Assembly (NCBI RefSeq): GCF_004298145.1
Contig: NZ_SCRH01000030.1
Span: 132,526-196,525 of the forward strand
Length of the DNA: 64,000 nt
Reading direction: 5' to 3'
Source: Mycobacterium sp.
GTDB taxonomy: Bacteria; Actinomycetota; Actinomycetes; Mycobacteriales; Mycobacteriaceae
In this document: piece by piece, positions 8,840 through 18,699 of the stretch
How positions within the stretch are numbered: the first letter of the stretch is position 1
How the letters are laid out: each line of letters begins with the position of its first letter
Translations under genes and position numbers: made by a program
The notes under the pieces: generated by a model
Databases searched by the model: none
What the model saw: the letters and a program-made list of their open reading frames with translations, nothing else
What the model was told of the DNA's origin: nothing

Positions 8840-9871
8840 CTACCTGTGACCCGCGGGCAGCGAACCGGGTAGCCCGAATTTCGCGAACAGGGTGTCGTCG
8901 AGGAAGGCCACCACGTGAGATACCTTCTCGCCGTGCACATCCAGCACATGCAACTGGAAGGGGACGTGCATGTCGCCGGCGCGCAGGTACATGGCCGCGG
9001 CAAGCTGGCCGTTGGCGACCAGCGGCAGCAGCCGCATGTCGCCACCCGACTCGGCCGGGCACTGCTGATGGATCAACGTGACGATGTCCGCCGCACCCTG
9101 ATACCAGCCGAGGTATGGCGGCATTTCCCAGATCGCCTCCGCGGTGAACAACTCCACCAAGCGGTCGATGTCGTAGGTTTCGAACGCGGCGATGTAGCGG
9201 GTCAGCAGGTCTTGGGCCTCCGGCGAATCCGGCGGCGCCAGTTGGTCATCGGCGCTGGGGCCGACGGCGTCCAGTTGGGACCGGGCCCGCTGCAGCAGGC
9301 TGTTGACGGCGGTCGTGGTGGTACCGACCGCTTCGGCCACCTCGGCGGAGCGCCAACCCAGCACGTCGCGCAGCAACAACACTGCCCGCTGCCGTGGCGG
9401 AAGATATTGCAGCGCAGCCACAAACGCCAACCGCACCGACTCACGCGATCCGACGACGACCGACGGGTCGGCAGGATGATCGGTCAACTCCGGTAGCGGC
9501 TCCAGCCAGGCCACTTCGCGGCCCTGGACCAGCTCGGCGGTCGGGTCCGAGCTGGGGCCGCCCAGGCCCACCGGCAGCGCCCTGCGCCCTCGCCCCTCCA
9601 GCGCGCTCAGGCAGGTGTTGGTGGCGATGCGGTGCAGCCAGGTCCGCAGCGAGGACCTGCGTTCGAAACGGTCGTAGGCCTTCCAGGCCCGCAGCAACGT
9701 CTCCTGCACCAGGTCCTCGGCGTCGTGCAGTGACCCGGTCATCCGGTAGCAGTGGGCGAGCAGTTCGCGGCGATACGGTTCGGCCTGCGCCGAGAAATCG
9801 GTCCCCACCTGCGGAGTGGGCGCCGAGTATTCCGCCGGGTGGCGGTGCCACCCGCTTGCGGGGGAGCTCAT
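8840..9871 (-). CDS. sigG: ECF-type RNA polymerase sigma factor SigG
   Basis: 343 aa from the ATG at 9871; a TTG at 9898 would add nine residues. Sigma region 2 is visible at about residues 33-95 (YRRELLAHCYRMTGSLHDAE, then DLVQETLLRAWKAY), and region 4 at about 165-215 (LPPRQRAVLLLRDVLGW, ending in LLQRARSQL). Residues about 235-330 form a SnoaL-like domain (YIAAFETYDIDRLVELFT), as in sigma factors that regulate themselves through a C-terminal extension. No anti-sigma gene is adjacent, which fits that type. The gene downstream, an alpha/beta hydrolase, is a likely target or co-transcript. It matches Rv0182c. Confidence 0.92.
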   Translation of the reverse strand: MSSPASGWHRHPAEYSAPTPQVGTDFSAQAEPYRRELLAHCYRMTGSLHDAEDLVQETLLRAWKAYDRFERRSSLRTWLHRIATNTCLSALEGRGRRALPVGLGGPSSDPTAELVQGREVAWLEPLPELTDHPADPSVVVGSRESVRLAFVAALQYLPPRQRAVLLLRDVLGWRSAEVAEAVGTTTTAVNSLLQRARSQLDAVGPSADDQLAPPDSPEAQDLLTRYIAAFETYDIDRLVELFTAEAIWEMPPYLGWYQGAADIVTLIHQQCPAESGGDMRLLPLVANGQLAAAMYLRAGDMHVPFQLHVLDVHGEKVSHVVAFLDDTLFAKFGLPGSLPAGHR

Positions 9872-9943
9872 CCGCAAGAGCCTACGCAGTGTCCGCAAAC
9901 ACGGCCCGCATCAGCGGCCATTACGCTGCACCCTGATGACTAG

Positions 9944-10786
<843 letters not shown>

Positions 10787-10815
10787 GCGAGAGTGTCGGA
10801 CCGCTCCCGTAGTTT

Positions 10816-10937
10816 GGCGCTATTCAGTGACGCCGGCGACGATGCAGATCGACGCGATGAGGAGGAGCGGCGCTATTGAGTGACGCCGGCGACGATGCAG
10901 GGCGCGAAGCGATGAGGAGGCGGCGCAGTTGAGTGAC
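10816..10937 (+). repeat. MIRU-like 53-bp tandem repeat (two full units plus a partial third)
   Basis: GGCGC followed by TATT(C/G)AGTGACGCCGG recurs with a period of 53 bp: unit 1 10816-10868, unit 2 10869-10921, and the start of unit 3 from 10922, which runs into the next gene. Each unit carries GACGATGCAG and GCGATGAGGAGG, the hallmark words of mycobacterial interspersed repetitive units. The copy adjoining the next gene supplies its AGGAGG ribosome-binding site (10915-10920) and its start region. Copy-number variation between strains is expected. Confidence 0.75.
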
Positions 10938-11678
10938 GACAAAATGCTGGCGCGCATCGCCGCACTGCTGCGTCAGGCCGAAGGCACCGACAACACCCAC
11001 GAGGCCGATGCGTTCATGAGCGCGGCGCAACGGCTGGCGACGGCGGCATCCATTGATCTGGCGGTGGCGCGCTCCCATGCGGCCCAGCGCTCGGCGGCCC
11101 AAGCCCCGACCCAGCGCACCATCACCATCGGCGCTGCGGGCGCCAAGGGGTTACGGACGTATGTTCAGCTCTTCGTGCTGATCGCGGCGGCCAACGACGT
11201 GCGTTGCGATATCGCATCGAATTCGACGTTCGTGTACGCCTACGGGTTCGCCGAGGACATCGACGCCAGCCACGCCCTGTACGCCAGCCTGGTCGTGCAA
11301 ATGGTGCGCGCGTCGGACGCCTACCTCGCCTCGGGTGCGCATCGTCCCACGCCGACGATCACCGCCAGGCTCAACTTTCAGCTGGCCTTCGGGACGCGCG
11401 TCGGCCAGCGTCTGGCCGAGGCCCGCAATCAGGCCCGCCACGATGCCACCAAGGACCGTCGGAGCGCTCCGGGCACTGCTATCGCCTTGCGGGACAAGGA
11501 GGTTGAACTGGTGGACTACTACCGCAGTGCGTCGAAGGCGCGTGGCAGCTGGCAAGCCAGTCGGGCTTCGGCCGGGTATTCCTCGGCGGCGCGGCGGGCC
11601 GGCGATCGGGCCGGGAAGCGAGCGCGGCTAGGCAGCAGCCCCGAGCTCCCCGGGGCGCGGAGCGCGCTGAGCGGGTGA
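10929..11678 (+). CDS. DUF2786 domain protein (Rv0184-like)
   Basis: 249 aa, the same length as Rv0184. Residues about 3-42 form the DUF2786 motif (KMLARIAALLRQAEGTDNTHEADAF). The middle is uncharacterised and the C-terminus is basic and Ser/Ala/Arg-rich. The TTG at 10929 is favoured because AGGAGG lies 8 nt upstream; an ATG at 10944 is the alternative. The start codon lies inside the partial third MIRU-like unit, so the repeat contributes the translation signals. The gene overlaps the next by GTGA. Its function is unknown; DUF2786 proteins often accompany metallopeptidase-like or phage-related genes. Confidence 0.78.
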   Translation: MSDDKMLARIAALLRQAEGTDNTHEADAFMSAAQRLATAASIDLAVARSHAAQRSAAQAPTQRTITIGAAGAKGLRTYVQLFVLIAAANDVRCDIASNSTFVYAYGFAEDIDASHALYASLVVQMVRASDAYLASGAHRPTPTITARLNFQLAFGTRVGQRLAEARNQARHDATKDRRSAPGTAIALRDKEVELVDYYRSASKARGSWQASRASAGYSSAARRAGDRAGKRARLGSSPELPGARSALSG

Positions 11679-12187
11679 CTGCGGGGAACCCGCCACAGCG
11701 GGATTCTCAACGCTCCAGGGTCTATGCGGCCGAGGAGTTCGTCCGAACGCTGTTTGACCGCGCCGCCCAGCACGGCTCACCCGCCGTGGACTTCTTCGGC
11801 ACGCAGTTGACGCTGCCGCCGGAAGGCCGATTCGGCTCGGTGGCGTCCGCCCAGCGCTACGTGGACGACGTGCTGGCGCTGCCTGCGGTGCGGCGACGAT
11901 GGCCGCGTGTGGCGCCGCTGCGGGTCCGGCCGCGGCGGGCCGCCACCGCCGCGCACTACGAAAACCACGACGGCACAGGCGTTATCGCCGTTCCCGACCG
12001 CGATACCGCCGACTGGGCGCTGCGCGAGCTGGTGATGCTGCACGAAGTGGCGCATCATTTGTGCCAGGCGGAGCCGCCGCACGGCCCCGAGTTCGTTGCG
12101 ACGATCTGTGAGTTGACGGAGCTGGTGATGGGACCCGAACTGGGGCATGTGCTGCGCGTCGTCTACGCCAAAGAGGGTGTGCGGTGA
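11675..12187 (+). CDS. Zinc-metallohydrolase-like protein (TIGR04338 type, Rv0185-like)
   Basis: 170 aa. The zinc-binding signature LVMLHEVAHHLC is clear at about residues 112-123, and a third ligand could be the histidine in PPHGPEF ten residues later. Length and position match Rv0185. The GTG start overlaps the upstream stop by 4 nt, and the stop overlaps the beta-glucosidase start by 4 nt, so the three genes are translationally coupled. No signal peptide is visible; a cytosolic metallopeptidase-like role is inferred, with no known substrate. Confidence 0.8.
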   Translation: MTAGNPPQRDSQRSRVYAAEEFVRTLFDRAAQHGSPAVDFFGTQLTLPPEGRFGSVASAQRYVDDVLALPAVRRRWPRVAPLRVRPRRAATAAHYENHDGTGVIAVPDRDTADWALRELVMLHEVAHHLCQAEPPHGPEFVATICELTELVMGPELGHVLRVVYAKEGVR

Positions 12188-14301
12188 CAGGTCCCGACGA
12201 CCGGGCGCGCGAGATCGAAGCCCAGCTGACCGACGACGAGCGATTCTCGCTGCTGGTCGCGGTGATGGGGGCCGGTGACATGTGGCCGGTGCGCGACGCC
12301 CGCATCCCGGCGGGCACGCCGATGAGCGCGGGATACGTGCCCGGGGTTCCCCGCCTCGGCGTTCCCCCCTTGCTGATGAGCGATGCCGGCCTGGGCGTCA
12401 CCAACCCCGGCTACCGGCCGGGTGACACGGCCACCGCGCTGCCCGCCGGGCTGGCGCTGGCGGCCAGCTTCAATCCGTCGTTGGCCCGGGCCGCCGGCGA
12501 GGTGATCGGCCGGGAGGCGCGCAGCCGCGGGTTCAACGTGCAGCTCGCGGGGGCGATGAACCTCGCGCGCGACCCGCGCAACGGCCGCAACTTCGAATAC
12601 CTCTCCGAGGACCCGCTTTTGACCGCCACGATGATCGCGGAGTCGATCGACGGCATCCAGCGCCAGGGTGTCATCTCGACGGTCAAGCACTACTCGCTGA
12701 ACTGCAACGAAACCAACCGGCACTTCGTGGACGCGGTCATCGATCCCGACGCGCACCGCGAATCCGACTTGCTGGCCTTCGAGATCGCGATCGAACGGGC
12801 GGAGCCCGGCGCCGTGATGACCGCATACAACAAGATCAACGGCGGCTACGCCGCGGCGAACCATGTCCTGATCAACGAGGTGCTGAAGGGCGCCTGGGCG
12901 TATCGCGGTTGGGTCATGTCCGACTGGGGCTCCACCCCGAGCTGGGAGTGCGCGCTGGGCGGCCTCGACCAAGAATGCGGGGCCCAGATCGACGCGCTGC
13001 TGTGGCAGGCCGAGACCTTCGGGGCGCCGCTGCGCGACGCGTACGCCGACGGCAGGCTGCCCAGGGAGCGCCTGTCGGACATGGTCCGCCGGATCCTGCG
13101 GTCCATGTTCGCCGTGGGTATCGACCGCACCGATGCGGTACCGACACCGGACCTGGCCGCGCACAACGAGGTTGCGTTGCACATAGCGCGGCAGGGGACC
13201 GTGTTGCTGATCAACCGGGGGCTACTTCCGTTGGCGCCCGAGTCGCGCATGCGCATCGCCGTCATCGGCGGGTACGCGCACCTCGGTGTGTTGGCCGGTT
13301 ACGGTTCCAGCACCGTCGTGCCCCGGGGCGGCTACGCGGGCGTGGTCCCGATCGGCGGTGTGGGGCTGGAGGCCGGGCTGCGCAACCTGTACCTGTTGCC
13401 GTCGATTCCGATTGAGGAGCTGCGAAAACAGCTGCCGCAGACGCAGATTGAGTTCGACCCCGGCGTCAGTGCGGCCGAGGCCGTGCTGGCGGCCCAGCGC
13501 GCCGACATCGCGATCGTGTTCGCGATTCGCGCGGAAGGGGAGGGATACGACCTGGCCGACCTGTCGCTGCCGTGGGGCCAGGACGAGATGATCGCCGCCG
13601 TGGCGGCCGCCAACCCCAATACCGTGGTGGTGCTCGAGACCGGCAATCCGGTGAGTATGCCGTGGCGGGACGAGGTGAATGCCGTTGTGCAAGCATGGTA
13701 TCCGGGTCAGGCCGGTGCCCAGGCGATCGCCGAGATCCTCACCGGGCGGGTGAATCCGTCGGGTCGGCTTCCGATCACCTTTCCGGTCGATCTCGGCCAG
13801 ACACCTCGCCCGCAGCCGCCCGACCTCGGCGAACCGTGGGGTACGGCGACCACGATCGATTATTTCGAGGGTGCCGAGGTCGGCTACCGCTGGTTCGCCG
13901 GCCGCGGCCACGTCCCGATGTTCGCGCTCGGTCATGGGTTGTCGTACACCAGGTTTGACTATCGTGACCTGGTGGTCAGCGGCGGGACGACCATCACCGC
14001 CAGTTTCAGCGTCGTCAACGCGGGCGATCGCGCCGGGGCGGACGTGCCGCAGCTGTATGTGACGGCATCGCCCGGCGGACCGTGCCTACGGCTGCTGGGA
14101 TTCGAGCGGGTCGAGCTCGAACCGGGGGCGACCCGCCGGGTGACCATCGAGGCCGATCCGCGCCTGCTCGCCCGCTACGACGGCAACGTCACAAGCTGGC
14201 GGATCGAGCCGGGCGGTTATACGGCGGCGGTGGGGATTTCGGCGACGGCCATGCGGCTGTCTGCCGTCGTCGAGCTGACCGGCCGTACGTTCGGGCGGTG
14301 A
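12184..14301 (+). CDS. bglS: Beta-glucosidase, glycoside hydrolase family 3
   Basis: 705 aa, Rv0186-type. The N-terminal (beta/alpha)8 domain (about 1-320) holds LKGAWAYRGWVMSDWG, in which the aspartate is the GH3 nucleophile, and the substrate-binding segment VKHYSLNCNETNR. The alpha/beta sandwich domain (about 330-545) and the C-terminal fibronectin-III-like domain (about 600-700) follow in the usual order. There is no export signal, so it probably acts on imported or internal beta-glucosides. It is last in a three-gene unit and ends in a hairpin at 14284-14328. Confidence 0.93.
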   Translation: MTGPDDRAREIEAQLTDDERFSLLVAVMGAGDMWPVRDARIPAGTPMSAGYVPGVPRLGVPPLLMSDAGLGVTNPGYRPGDTATALPAGLALAASFNPSLARAAGEVIGREARSRGFNVQLAGAMNLARDPRNGRNFEYLSEDPLLTATMIAESIDGIQRQGVISTVKHYSLNCNETNRHFVDAVIDPDAHRESDLLAFEIAIERAEPGAVMTAYNKINGGYAAANHVLINEVLKGAWAYRGWVMSDWGSTPSWECALGGLDQECGAQIDALLWQAETFGAPLRDAYADGRLPRERLSDMVRRILRSMFAVGIDRTDAVPTPDLAAHNEVALHIARQGTVLLINRGLLPLAPESRMRIAVIGGYAHLGVLAGYGSSTVVPRGGYAGVVPIGGVGLEAGLRNLYLLPSIPIEELRKQLPQTQIEFDPGVSAAEAVLAAQRADIAIVFAIRAEGEGYDLADLSLPWGQDEMIAAVAAANPNTVVVLETGNPVSMPWRDEVNAVVQAWYPGQAGAQAIAEILTGRVNPSGRLPITFPVDLGQTPRPQPPDLGEPWGTATTIDYFEGAEVGYRWFAGRGHVPMFALGHGLSYTRFDYRDLVVSGGTTITASFSVVNAGDRAGADVPQLYVTASPGGPCLRLLGFERVELEPGATRRVTIEADPRLLARYDGNVTSWRIEPGGYTAAVGISATAMRLSAVVELTGRTFGR

Positions 14302-14328
14302 TTGACCCAGGCCGAGCCCGAACGTACG
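14284..14328. terminator. Hairpin between bglS and mymT
   Basis: A perfect 13-bp inverted repeat, CGTACGTTCGGGC at 14284-14296 and its complement at 14316-14328, with a 19-nt loop. It spans the bglS stop and lies 14 bp beyond the mymT stop, so it could end transcription from both sides. There is no U-tract, as is common in mycobacteria. Confidence 0.55.
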
Positions 14329-14342
14329 ACCGGCCCGACGCG

Positions 14343-14489
14343 TTACTCGACGGGGGTCAGCGCGTCGCCGCACGTGCAGCGATACGGCTCACCCGCACCC
14401 GAGCAATGGCAGGGGACCTCGACGCGAACACGGCAGCCGCAGCCTTCGTGACCGCATGTCAGCAGGGTCCCGGCCTCGTAAGTTGCCAT
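14343..14489 (-). CDS. mymT: Copper metallothionein MymT (48 aa)
   Basis: This short gene encodes a 48-residue cysteine-rich protein that starts [20 protein letters not shown] and ends ALTPVE. Seven cysteines (12, 17, 19, 27, 29, 38, 40) appear in CxC and CxxxxCxC groupings, and its position between bglS and an O-methyltransferase gene is that of mymT (Rv0186A). In M. tuberculosis MymT binds several Cu(I) ions in the cytosol and protects against copper. The -10-like TATAGT and a RicR-type operator lie about 60 bp upstream. An AGGGTG ribosome-binding site precedes the ATG. Confidence 0.93.
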   Translation of the reverse strand: MATYEAGTLLTCGHEGCGCRVRVEVPCHCSGAGEPYRCTCGDALTPVE

Positions 14490-14545
14490 TTGACTCACCC
14501 TTTTCTCCTGGTGTGACTCTCGCGGCGCGGTTCGGCCGCCCCCTC

Positions 14546-14567
14546 ACTATATACCCCCGGTGGGTAT
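14546..14567 (-). promoter_or_regulatory. RicR-type copper operator and -10 element of mymT
   Basis: The palindrome ATACCC-CCGGT-GGGTAT occupies 14551-14567 and matches the TACCC-N5-GGGTA core of mycobacterial RicR/CsoR operators. On the minus strand TATAGT (14551-14546) abuts it and would serve as the -10 box, so bound repressor would cover the promoter. The site lies between mymT and the divergent O-methyltransferase gene and might affect both. Confidence 0.8.
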
Positions 14568-14645
14568 GCACAAGGGCCGCGGTCAGGTTCCGTGGCGGGC
14601 CGGCCGTTCGTGTGAGCACCGCCGGGCGCGGCTAGCGTTGGCGCC

Positions 14646-15302
14646 ATGACCGACAAACCAACCCCCAGCGACGTCGACGCATTCTTGGACAGGACGGTGG
14701 TTGGCGACGATCCGTCGTTGAACGCGGCGCTCGACGCCAGCAACGCGGCCGGATTACCGCCGATCGCGGTCTCGGTGCAGCAAGGAAAGTTCTTGAGCCT
14801 GCTCGCCGGCGCCATCGGTGCGCGGCGCATCCTCGAGATCGGCACCCTGGGTGGCTTCAGCACCATCTGGTTGGCGCGCGGCGCCGGCCCGCAGGGACGG
14901 GTGGTGACGCTGGAATACGAGCCCAGGCATTCCGAGGTTGCGCGGGGCAACCTGGAGCGCGCCGGCCTCGCCGACCGGGTGGAGGTGATCGTCGGGGCCG
15001 CACTGGATACGCTGCCGACGGTGACCGGCCCGTTCGATCTGATCTTCATCGACGCCGACAAGGAGAACAACCTCGCATACCTGGAGTGGGCCGTCCGGCT
15101 GGGCCGCCCCGGCGCAGTCATCGTGGTAGACAACGTGATTCGCGACGGCCAGATTCTGCTCCCGGATTCCGGCGATGCCCGGGTGCGGGCGACCCGCCAA
15201 ACGCTGCAGGCGATGGGTGAGCACCCGCGCCTGGACACCGCGGTGATCCAGACGGTCGGGGCCAAACACTGGGACGGCTTCGCGTTGGCCCTGGTGCGGT
15301 AG
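14646..15302 (+). CDS. Class I SAM-dependent O-methyltransferase (Rv0187-type)
   Basis: 218 aa of the caffeoyl-CoA/catechol O-methyltransferase-like family. SAM motif I is ILEIGTLGGFSTIWLA (about residues 62-77). The metal-binding aspartates are probably those in LIFIDADKE (about 137-145) and in VVVDNVIRDG (about 162-171). In this family a divalent metal positions the hydroxyl group of the acceptor. It diverges from mymT across a 156-bp spacer containing a copper-type operator, so copper-linked expression is possible but unproven. The acceptor substrate is unknown. Confidence 0.88.
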   Translation: MTDKPTPSDVDAFLDRTVVGDDPSLNAALDASNAAGLPPIAVSVQQGKFLSLLAGAIGARRILEIGTLGGFSTIWLARGAGPQGRVVTLEYEPRHSEVARGNLERAGLADRVEVIVGAALDTLPTVTGPFDLIFIDADKENNLAYLEWAVRLGRPGAVIVVDNVIRDGQILLPDSGDARVRATRQTLQAMGEHPRLDTAVIQTVGAKHWDGFALALVR

Positions 15303-15304
15303 CG

Positions 15305-16288
15305 TCAGCGCGGGGACAGGTCGGCGACCGCTTGCCCGGCGGAGGTGAGTTCGCCGATCCGCAGCGCGGTTTCACCCGCGTACAGGGCGGTGCTGTCCAG
15401 CCAGGAATCGGGTACCCCGGCCACCGGTGTCAGCGGTGTGAAGAACGGACGGGCCGGCGACTGCAGGCGCATCAGTGTGCCCGCATCGAAACGGCTCAGC
15501 ACCGACAGGGGGCGGCTGGCCGCGTTGAGGGCGGCCGGCAATGCCTTCGCCCTCCCGTCCGCGCCGCACCATCGGCGGGTGGCCTCGTTCGGCACCACCC
15601 GGTGACGCAGCGGCCAGCTCAGGCCGAACAGGTTGGTTTCGATCGTCTTGTCCGCCCGCATGATTCGTCGCTGATACTCGCGGCTCGCGTTGGCCTCGTG
15701 CGTCAACAGGAATCGTGTGCCGGCGATGACGCCACTGGCGCCGCCGTCCAGCGCGGCGCGACTGTCCGCGGCGGTGGCGATGCCGCCGGCCAGAAACACC
15801 GGCCGCCCCGCGGCCGCGCGCAGGGCGTGCGGCAGGAAATCCAGGGCCGGCATGGTCCCGACGAGGTGCCCGCCCGCCTCCCGTCCCTGAGCGATCAAAC
15901 CGTCGGCGCCCCAGGCGATCGCGGCACGCGCCTGGGCCTCGGTGCCCACCATCCCGAAGACGAAGATCCCGGCGTCCCGCAGGTGCTCGGCGAGGCCCCG
16001 CTTCTCGCCGAACGCCAACACGACCACGTCAACTCGGGCATCGACACATGCCGCGACGTGGCCGCGATGAACGAAGGGCAGCAACAGGTTTACCGCGACG
16101 GCCCGACCCGGCGCCTGTTCGCGCACCTGATCGATCGACGCTCGCAGCCGCCGGGGGGTTTCGATGCCCAGCGTGCCCAGCCCGCCCGCCTGGGCGACCG
16201 CGGCGGCCAGCGGTGCGCCCGCCAGCCCACCGCCCATACCGGCCTGTCCCACCGGGTGATCGAGCCGCAATCGATCCGCGAGGTCCAT
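15305..16288 (-). CDS. Nitronate monooxygenase / 2-nitropropane dioxygenase-family flavoprotein
   Basis: 327 aa from the ATG at 16288 (MDLADRLRLDHPVGQAGMGG). An FMN-dependent TIM-barrel of the nitronate monooxygenase family is indicated by the N-terminal PVGQAGMGGG, by GADGLIAQGREAGGH near the middle and by PVFLAGGIATA, the usual phosphate-binding loop. Upstream codons in frame look non-coding. It converges with the O-methyltransferase gene with only 2 bp between stops. It protects against nitroalkanes in relatives; the physiological substrate here is unknown. Confidence 0.83.
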   Translation of the reverse strand: MDLADRLRLDHPVGQAGMGGGLAGAPLAAAVAQAGGLGTLGIETPRRLRASIDQVREQAPGRAVAVNLLLPFVHRGHVAACVDARVDVVVLAFGEKRGLAEHLRDAGIFVFGMVGTEAQARAAIAWGADGLIAQGREAGGHLVGTMPALDFLPHALRAAAGRPVFLAGGIATAADSRAALDGGASGVIAGTRFLLTHEANASREYQRRIMRADKTIETNLFGLSWPLRHRVVPNEATRRWCGADGRAKALPAALNAASRPLSVLSRFDAGTLMRLQSPARPFFTPLTPVAGVPDSWLDSTALYAGETALRIGELTSAGQAVADLSPR

Positions 16289-16420
16289 GGCCAAGACAGT
16301 ACGCGGTTTCTCGAACTGGGCAGCGATCGGGCGTAATCTTGAGGGCGGATGGATGGGTGCAGTCCGGCTCACAGTGCTTGTCACACAACGGGCTTGCTGC
16401 ATAACAGAAAGGTCACAAAA

Positions 16421-16858
16421 ATGAGTACAGTCCATTCATCAATCGATCACCACCCGGATCTGTTGGCGCTGCGCGCCCGCTATGAGCGCGTTGCCGAGTC
16501 GATGAGTGCGCATTTCACCTTCGGCCTGGCTCTGCTGGCGGGTCTGTATGTGGCCGCGTCACCGTGGATCGTGGGATTCAGCGCGACGAGATCGCTCGCC
16601 ACGTCTGACCTGATCGCCGGGATCGCGGTGGCGTTCCTGGCGTACGGATTCGCGACGACCCTGGACCGTGCGCACGGCATGACGTGGACGCTGCCGGTGC
16701 TCGGCGGGTGGGTCATCGTGTCGACGTGGATCCTGCCGGACGTCGTGCTCACCACCGGCATGACCTGGTCGAATGTCGTCGCGGGTGCGTTGTTGACGTT
16801 CTTGGGCCTCAACGCCACCTACTTCGGCATGCGTACGCGCGCCACGGCCGCCCACTGA
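16421..16858 (+). CDS. SPW-repeat membrane protein (Rv0188-type)
   Basis: 145 aa, four predicted membrane helices arranged as two similar halves. The first half contains the diagnostic AASPWIVGF; the second has a diverged counterpart (IVSTWILPD). The N-terminus (about 1-35) is hydrophilic. The ATG at 16421 follows a purine-rich GAAAGG ribosome-binding site and gives the Rv0188 length; the open frame upstream is not needed. The function of SPW proteins is unknown. It diverges from the nitronate monooxygenase gene across 132 bp. Confidence 0.85.
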   Translation: MSTVHSSIDHHPDLLALRARYERVAESMSAHFTFGLALLAGLYVAASPWIVGFSATRSLATSDLIAGIAVAFLAYGFATTLDRAHGMTWTLPVLGGWVIVSTWILPDVVLTTGMTWSNVVAGALLTFLGLNATYFGMRTRATAAH

Positions 16859-16868
16859 TCGACGACGA

Positions 16869-16930
16869 CGCGAGCGTGCGTGTGTGTACGCGGCACGCCG
16901 TGTGGCGCAGGCATTCTGCGCGCGCTCGCG
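16869..16930. terminator. Convergent hairpin between the SPW gene and ilvD
   Basis: Outer arms CGCGAGCGTGCG (16869-16880) and CGCGCGCTCGCG (16919-16930) pair over 12 bp with one G-U pair, enclosing 38 nt. It fills the 83-bp space between two convergent stops and is a plausible bidirectional terminator. Confidence 0.45.
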
Positions 16931-16941
16931 CCGAACGTTGA

Positions 16942-18654
16942 CTAGCCGCAGACGGCGCCGATCGCGGCGGAGCTGACCAGCTTGACGTACTTGGCCAGCA
17001 CGCCGGTCTTGTAGCGCGGCTCGGGCGGCGTGAAGCCCGTTCGCCGAGAATCGAATTCGGCCGGATCGGCCAGTACGTCGAGGACGCGGTTGGCGACGTC
17101 CAGGCGGATTCGGTCGCCGTCGCGCAGGAACGCGATCGGTCCGGCGTCCACCGCCTCGGGCGCGATGTGGCCGACGCACAGGCCGGTCGTCCCGCCGGAG
17201 AACCGGCCGTCGGTCAGCAACAGCACGTCCTTGCCGAGTCCGGCGCCCTTGATCGCCCCGGTGATGGCGAGCATTTCCCGCATCCCGGGGCCGCCCTTCG
17301 GGCCTTCGTAGCGGATCACCACCGCGTCACCCTTGGTGATGGTGCCGTCCTCCAGGGCGTCCAGCGCGGCCCGCTCGCCATCGAAAACCCTTGCGGTGCC
17401 CTCGAACACGTCGGAATCGAAGCCGGCCGACTTCACCACCGCGCCCTCGGGCGCCAATGATCCACGCAGGATGGTGATCCCCCCGGTCGGGTGAATGGGA
17501 TCGCTCATGGCCCGCAACACCTTGCCGTCCGGGTCGGGCGGGGCGATCTCGGCCAGGTTCTCGGCCACGGTCGCGCCGGTCACCGTCAGACAGTCACCGT
17601 GCAGCAGGCCCGCATCCAGCAACGCCTTCATCATCACCGGCACGCCGCCGATGTGGTCGACGTGGGACATGACATGGCGGCCGAACGGCTTGACGTCGGC
17701 CAGGTGTGGAACCTTCGACCCGATGCGGCTGAAATCGTCGAGCGTCAGCGCGACGTCGGCCTCGTGGGCGATGGCCAGCAGGTGCAGCACCGCATTGGTG
17801 GAGCCGCCGAACGCCATCACCACCGCGATCGCGTTCTCGAACGCCTCCTTGGTGAGGATGTCGCGGGCGGTGATGCCGCGCCGCAGCAGTTCGACGACGG
17901 CTTGGCCGCTGCGCCGCGCGAACCCGTCGCGGCGGCGGTCGGTCGCCGGCGGCGCCGCGCTGCCCGGCAGCGACATGCCGAGCGCCTCGGCGGCGCTGGC
18001 CATCGTGTTGGCGGTGTACATGCCGCCGCAGGCACCCTCGCCGGGACAGATCGCACGCTCGATGGCGTCGACGTCCTCGCGCGGCATGAGTCCCCGGGCG
18101 CAGGCCCCGACCGCCTCGAACGCGTCGATGATGGTGACCTCGCGCTCGCTGCCGTCGGAGAGCTTGGCGACCCCGGGCAGGATCGAACCGGCATAGAGGA
18201 ACACCGAGGCCAGGTCCAGCCGCGCGGCGGCCATCAGCATCCCGGGCAGCGACTTGTCGCAGCCGGCCAGCAGCACCGAGCCGTCGAGGCGTTCAGCCTG
18301 CATCACCGTCTCGACGCTGTCGGCGATCACCTCGCGCGACACCAGCGAGAAATGCATCCCCTCGTGGCCCATCGAGATGCCGTCGGACACCGAGATAGTG
18401 CCGAACTCGAGCGGGTAGCCGCCCGCTTGGAACACGCCCTCCTTGACCGCCTTGGCGAGCCGGTCCAGCGAGAGGTTGCACGGCGTGATCTCGTTCCAGG
18501 ACGAGGCGACCCCGATCTGCGGCTTGGCGAAGTCTTCGTCTCCCATGCCTACCGCCCGCAGCATGCCACGGGCGGCGGCCTTCTCCAGGCCGTCGGTGAC
18601 GTCACGACTACGCGGCTTGATGTCGGCGGTTGGAGCCGAATCGGTGGTGGGCAT
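16942..18654 (-). CDS. ilvD: Dihydroxy-acid dehydratase
   Basis: 570 aa; catalyses dehydration of 2,3-dihydroxy acids in isoleucine, valine and pantothenate synthesis. Iron-sulfur cysteines are seen in [10 protein letters not shown] (about residue 59), [10 protein letters not shown] (about 130) and [17 protein letters not shown] (about 200), and the C-terminal GRFSGGTTG is present. These match the IlvD/Edd family and Rv0189c in length. The gene diverges from ricR over 120 bp that contain a copper-type operator. Fe-S dehydratases are recognised targets of copper damage, which makes this placement suggestive. Confidence 0.95.
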   Translation of the reverse strand: MPTTDSAPTADIKPRSRDVTDGLEKAAARGMLRAVGMGDEDFAKPQIGVASSWNEITPCNLSLDRLAKAVKEGVFQAGGYPLEFGTISVSDGISMGHEGMHFSLVSREVIADSVETVMQAERLDGSVLLAGCDKSLPGMLMAAARLDLASVFLYAGSILPGVAKLSDGSEREVTIIDAFEAVGACARGLMPREDVDAIERAICPGEGACGGMYTANTMASAAEALGMSLPGSAAPPATDRRRDGFARRSGQAVVELLRRGITARDILTKEAFENAIAVVMAFGGSTNAVLHLLAIAHEADVALTLDDFSRIGSKVPHLADVKPFGRHVMSHVDHIGGVPVMMKALLDAGLLHGDCLTVTGATVAENLAEIAPPDPDGKVLRAMSDPIHPTGGITILRGSLAPEGAVVKSAGFDSDVFEGTARVFDGERAALDALEDGTITKGDAVVIRYEGPKGGPGMREMLAITGAIKGAGLGKDVLLLTDGRFSGGTTGLCVGHIAPEAVDAGPIAFLRDGDRIRLDVANRVLDVLADPAEFDSRRTGFTPPEPRYKTGVLAKYVKLVSSAAIGAVCG

Positions 18655-18699
18655 CGTTCAAGTATGCGCTGGCCAGTCCCGATACCGATTTCCGGGGTC

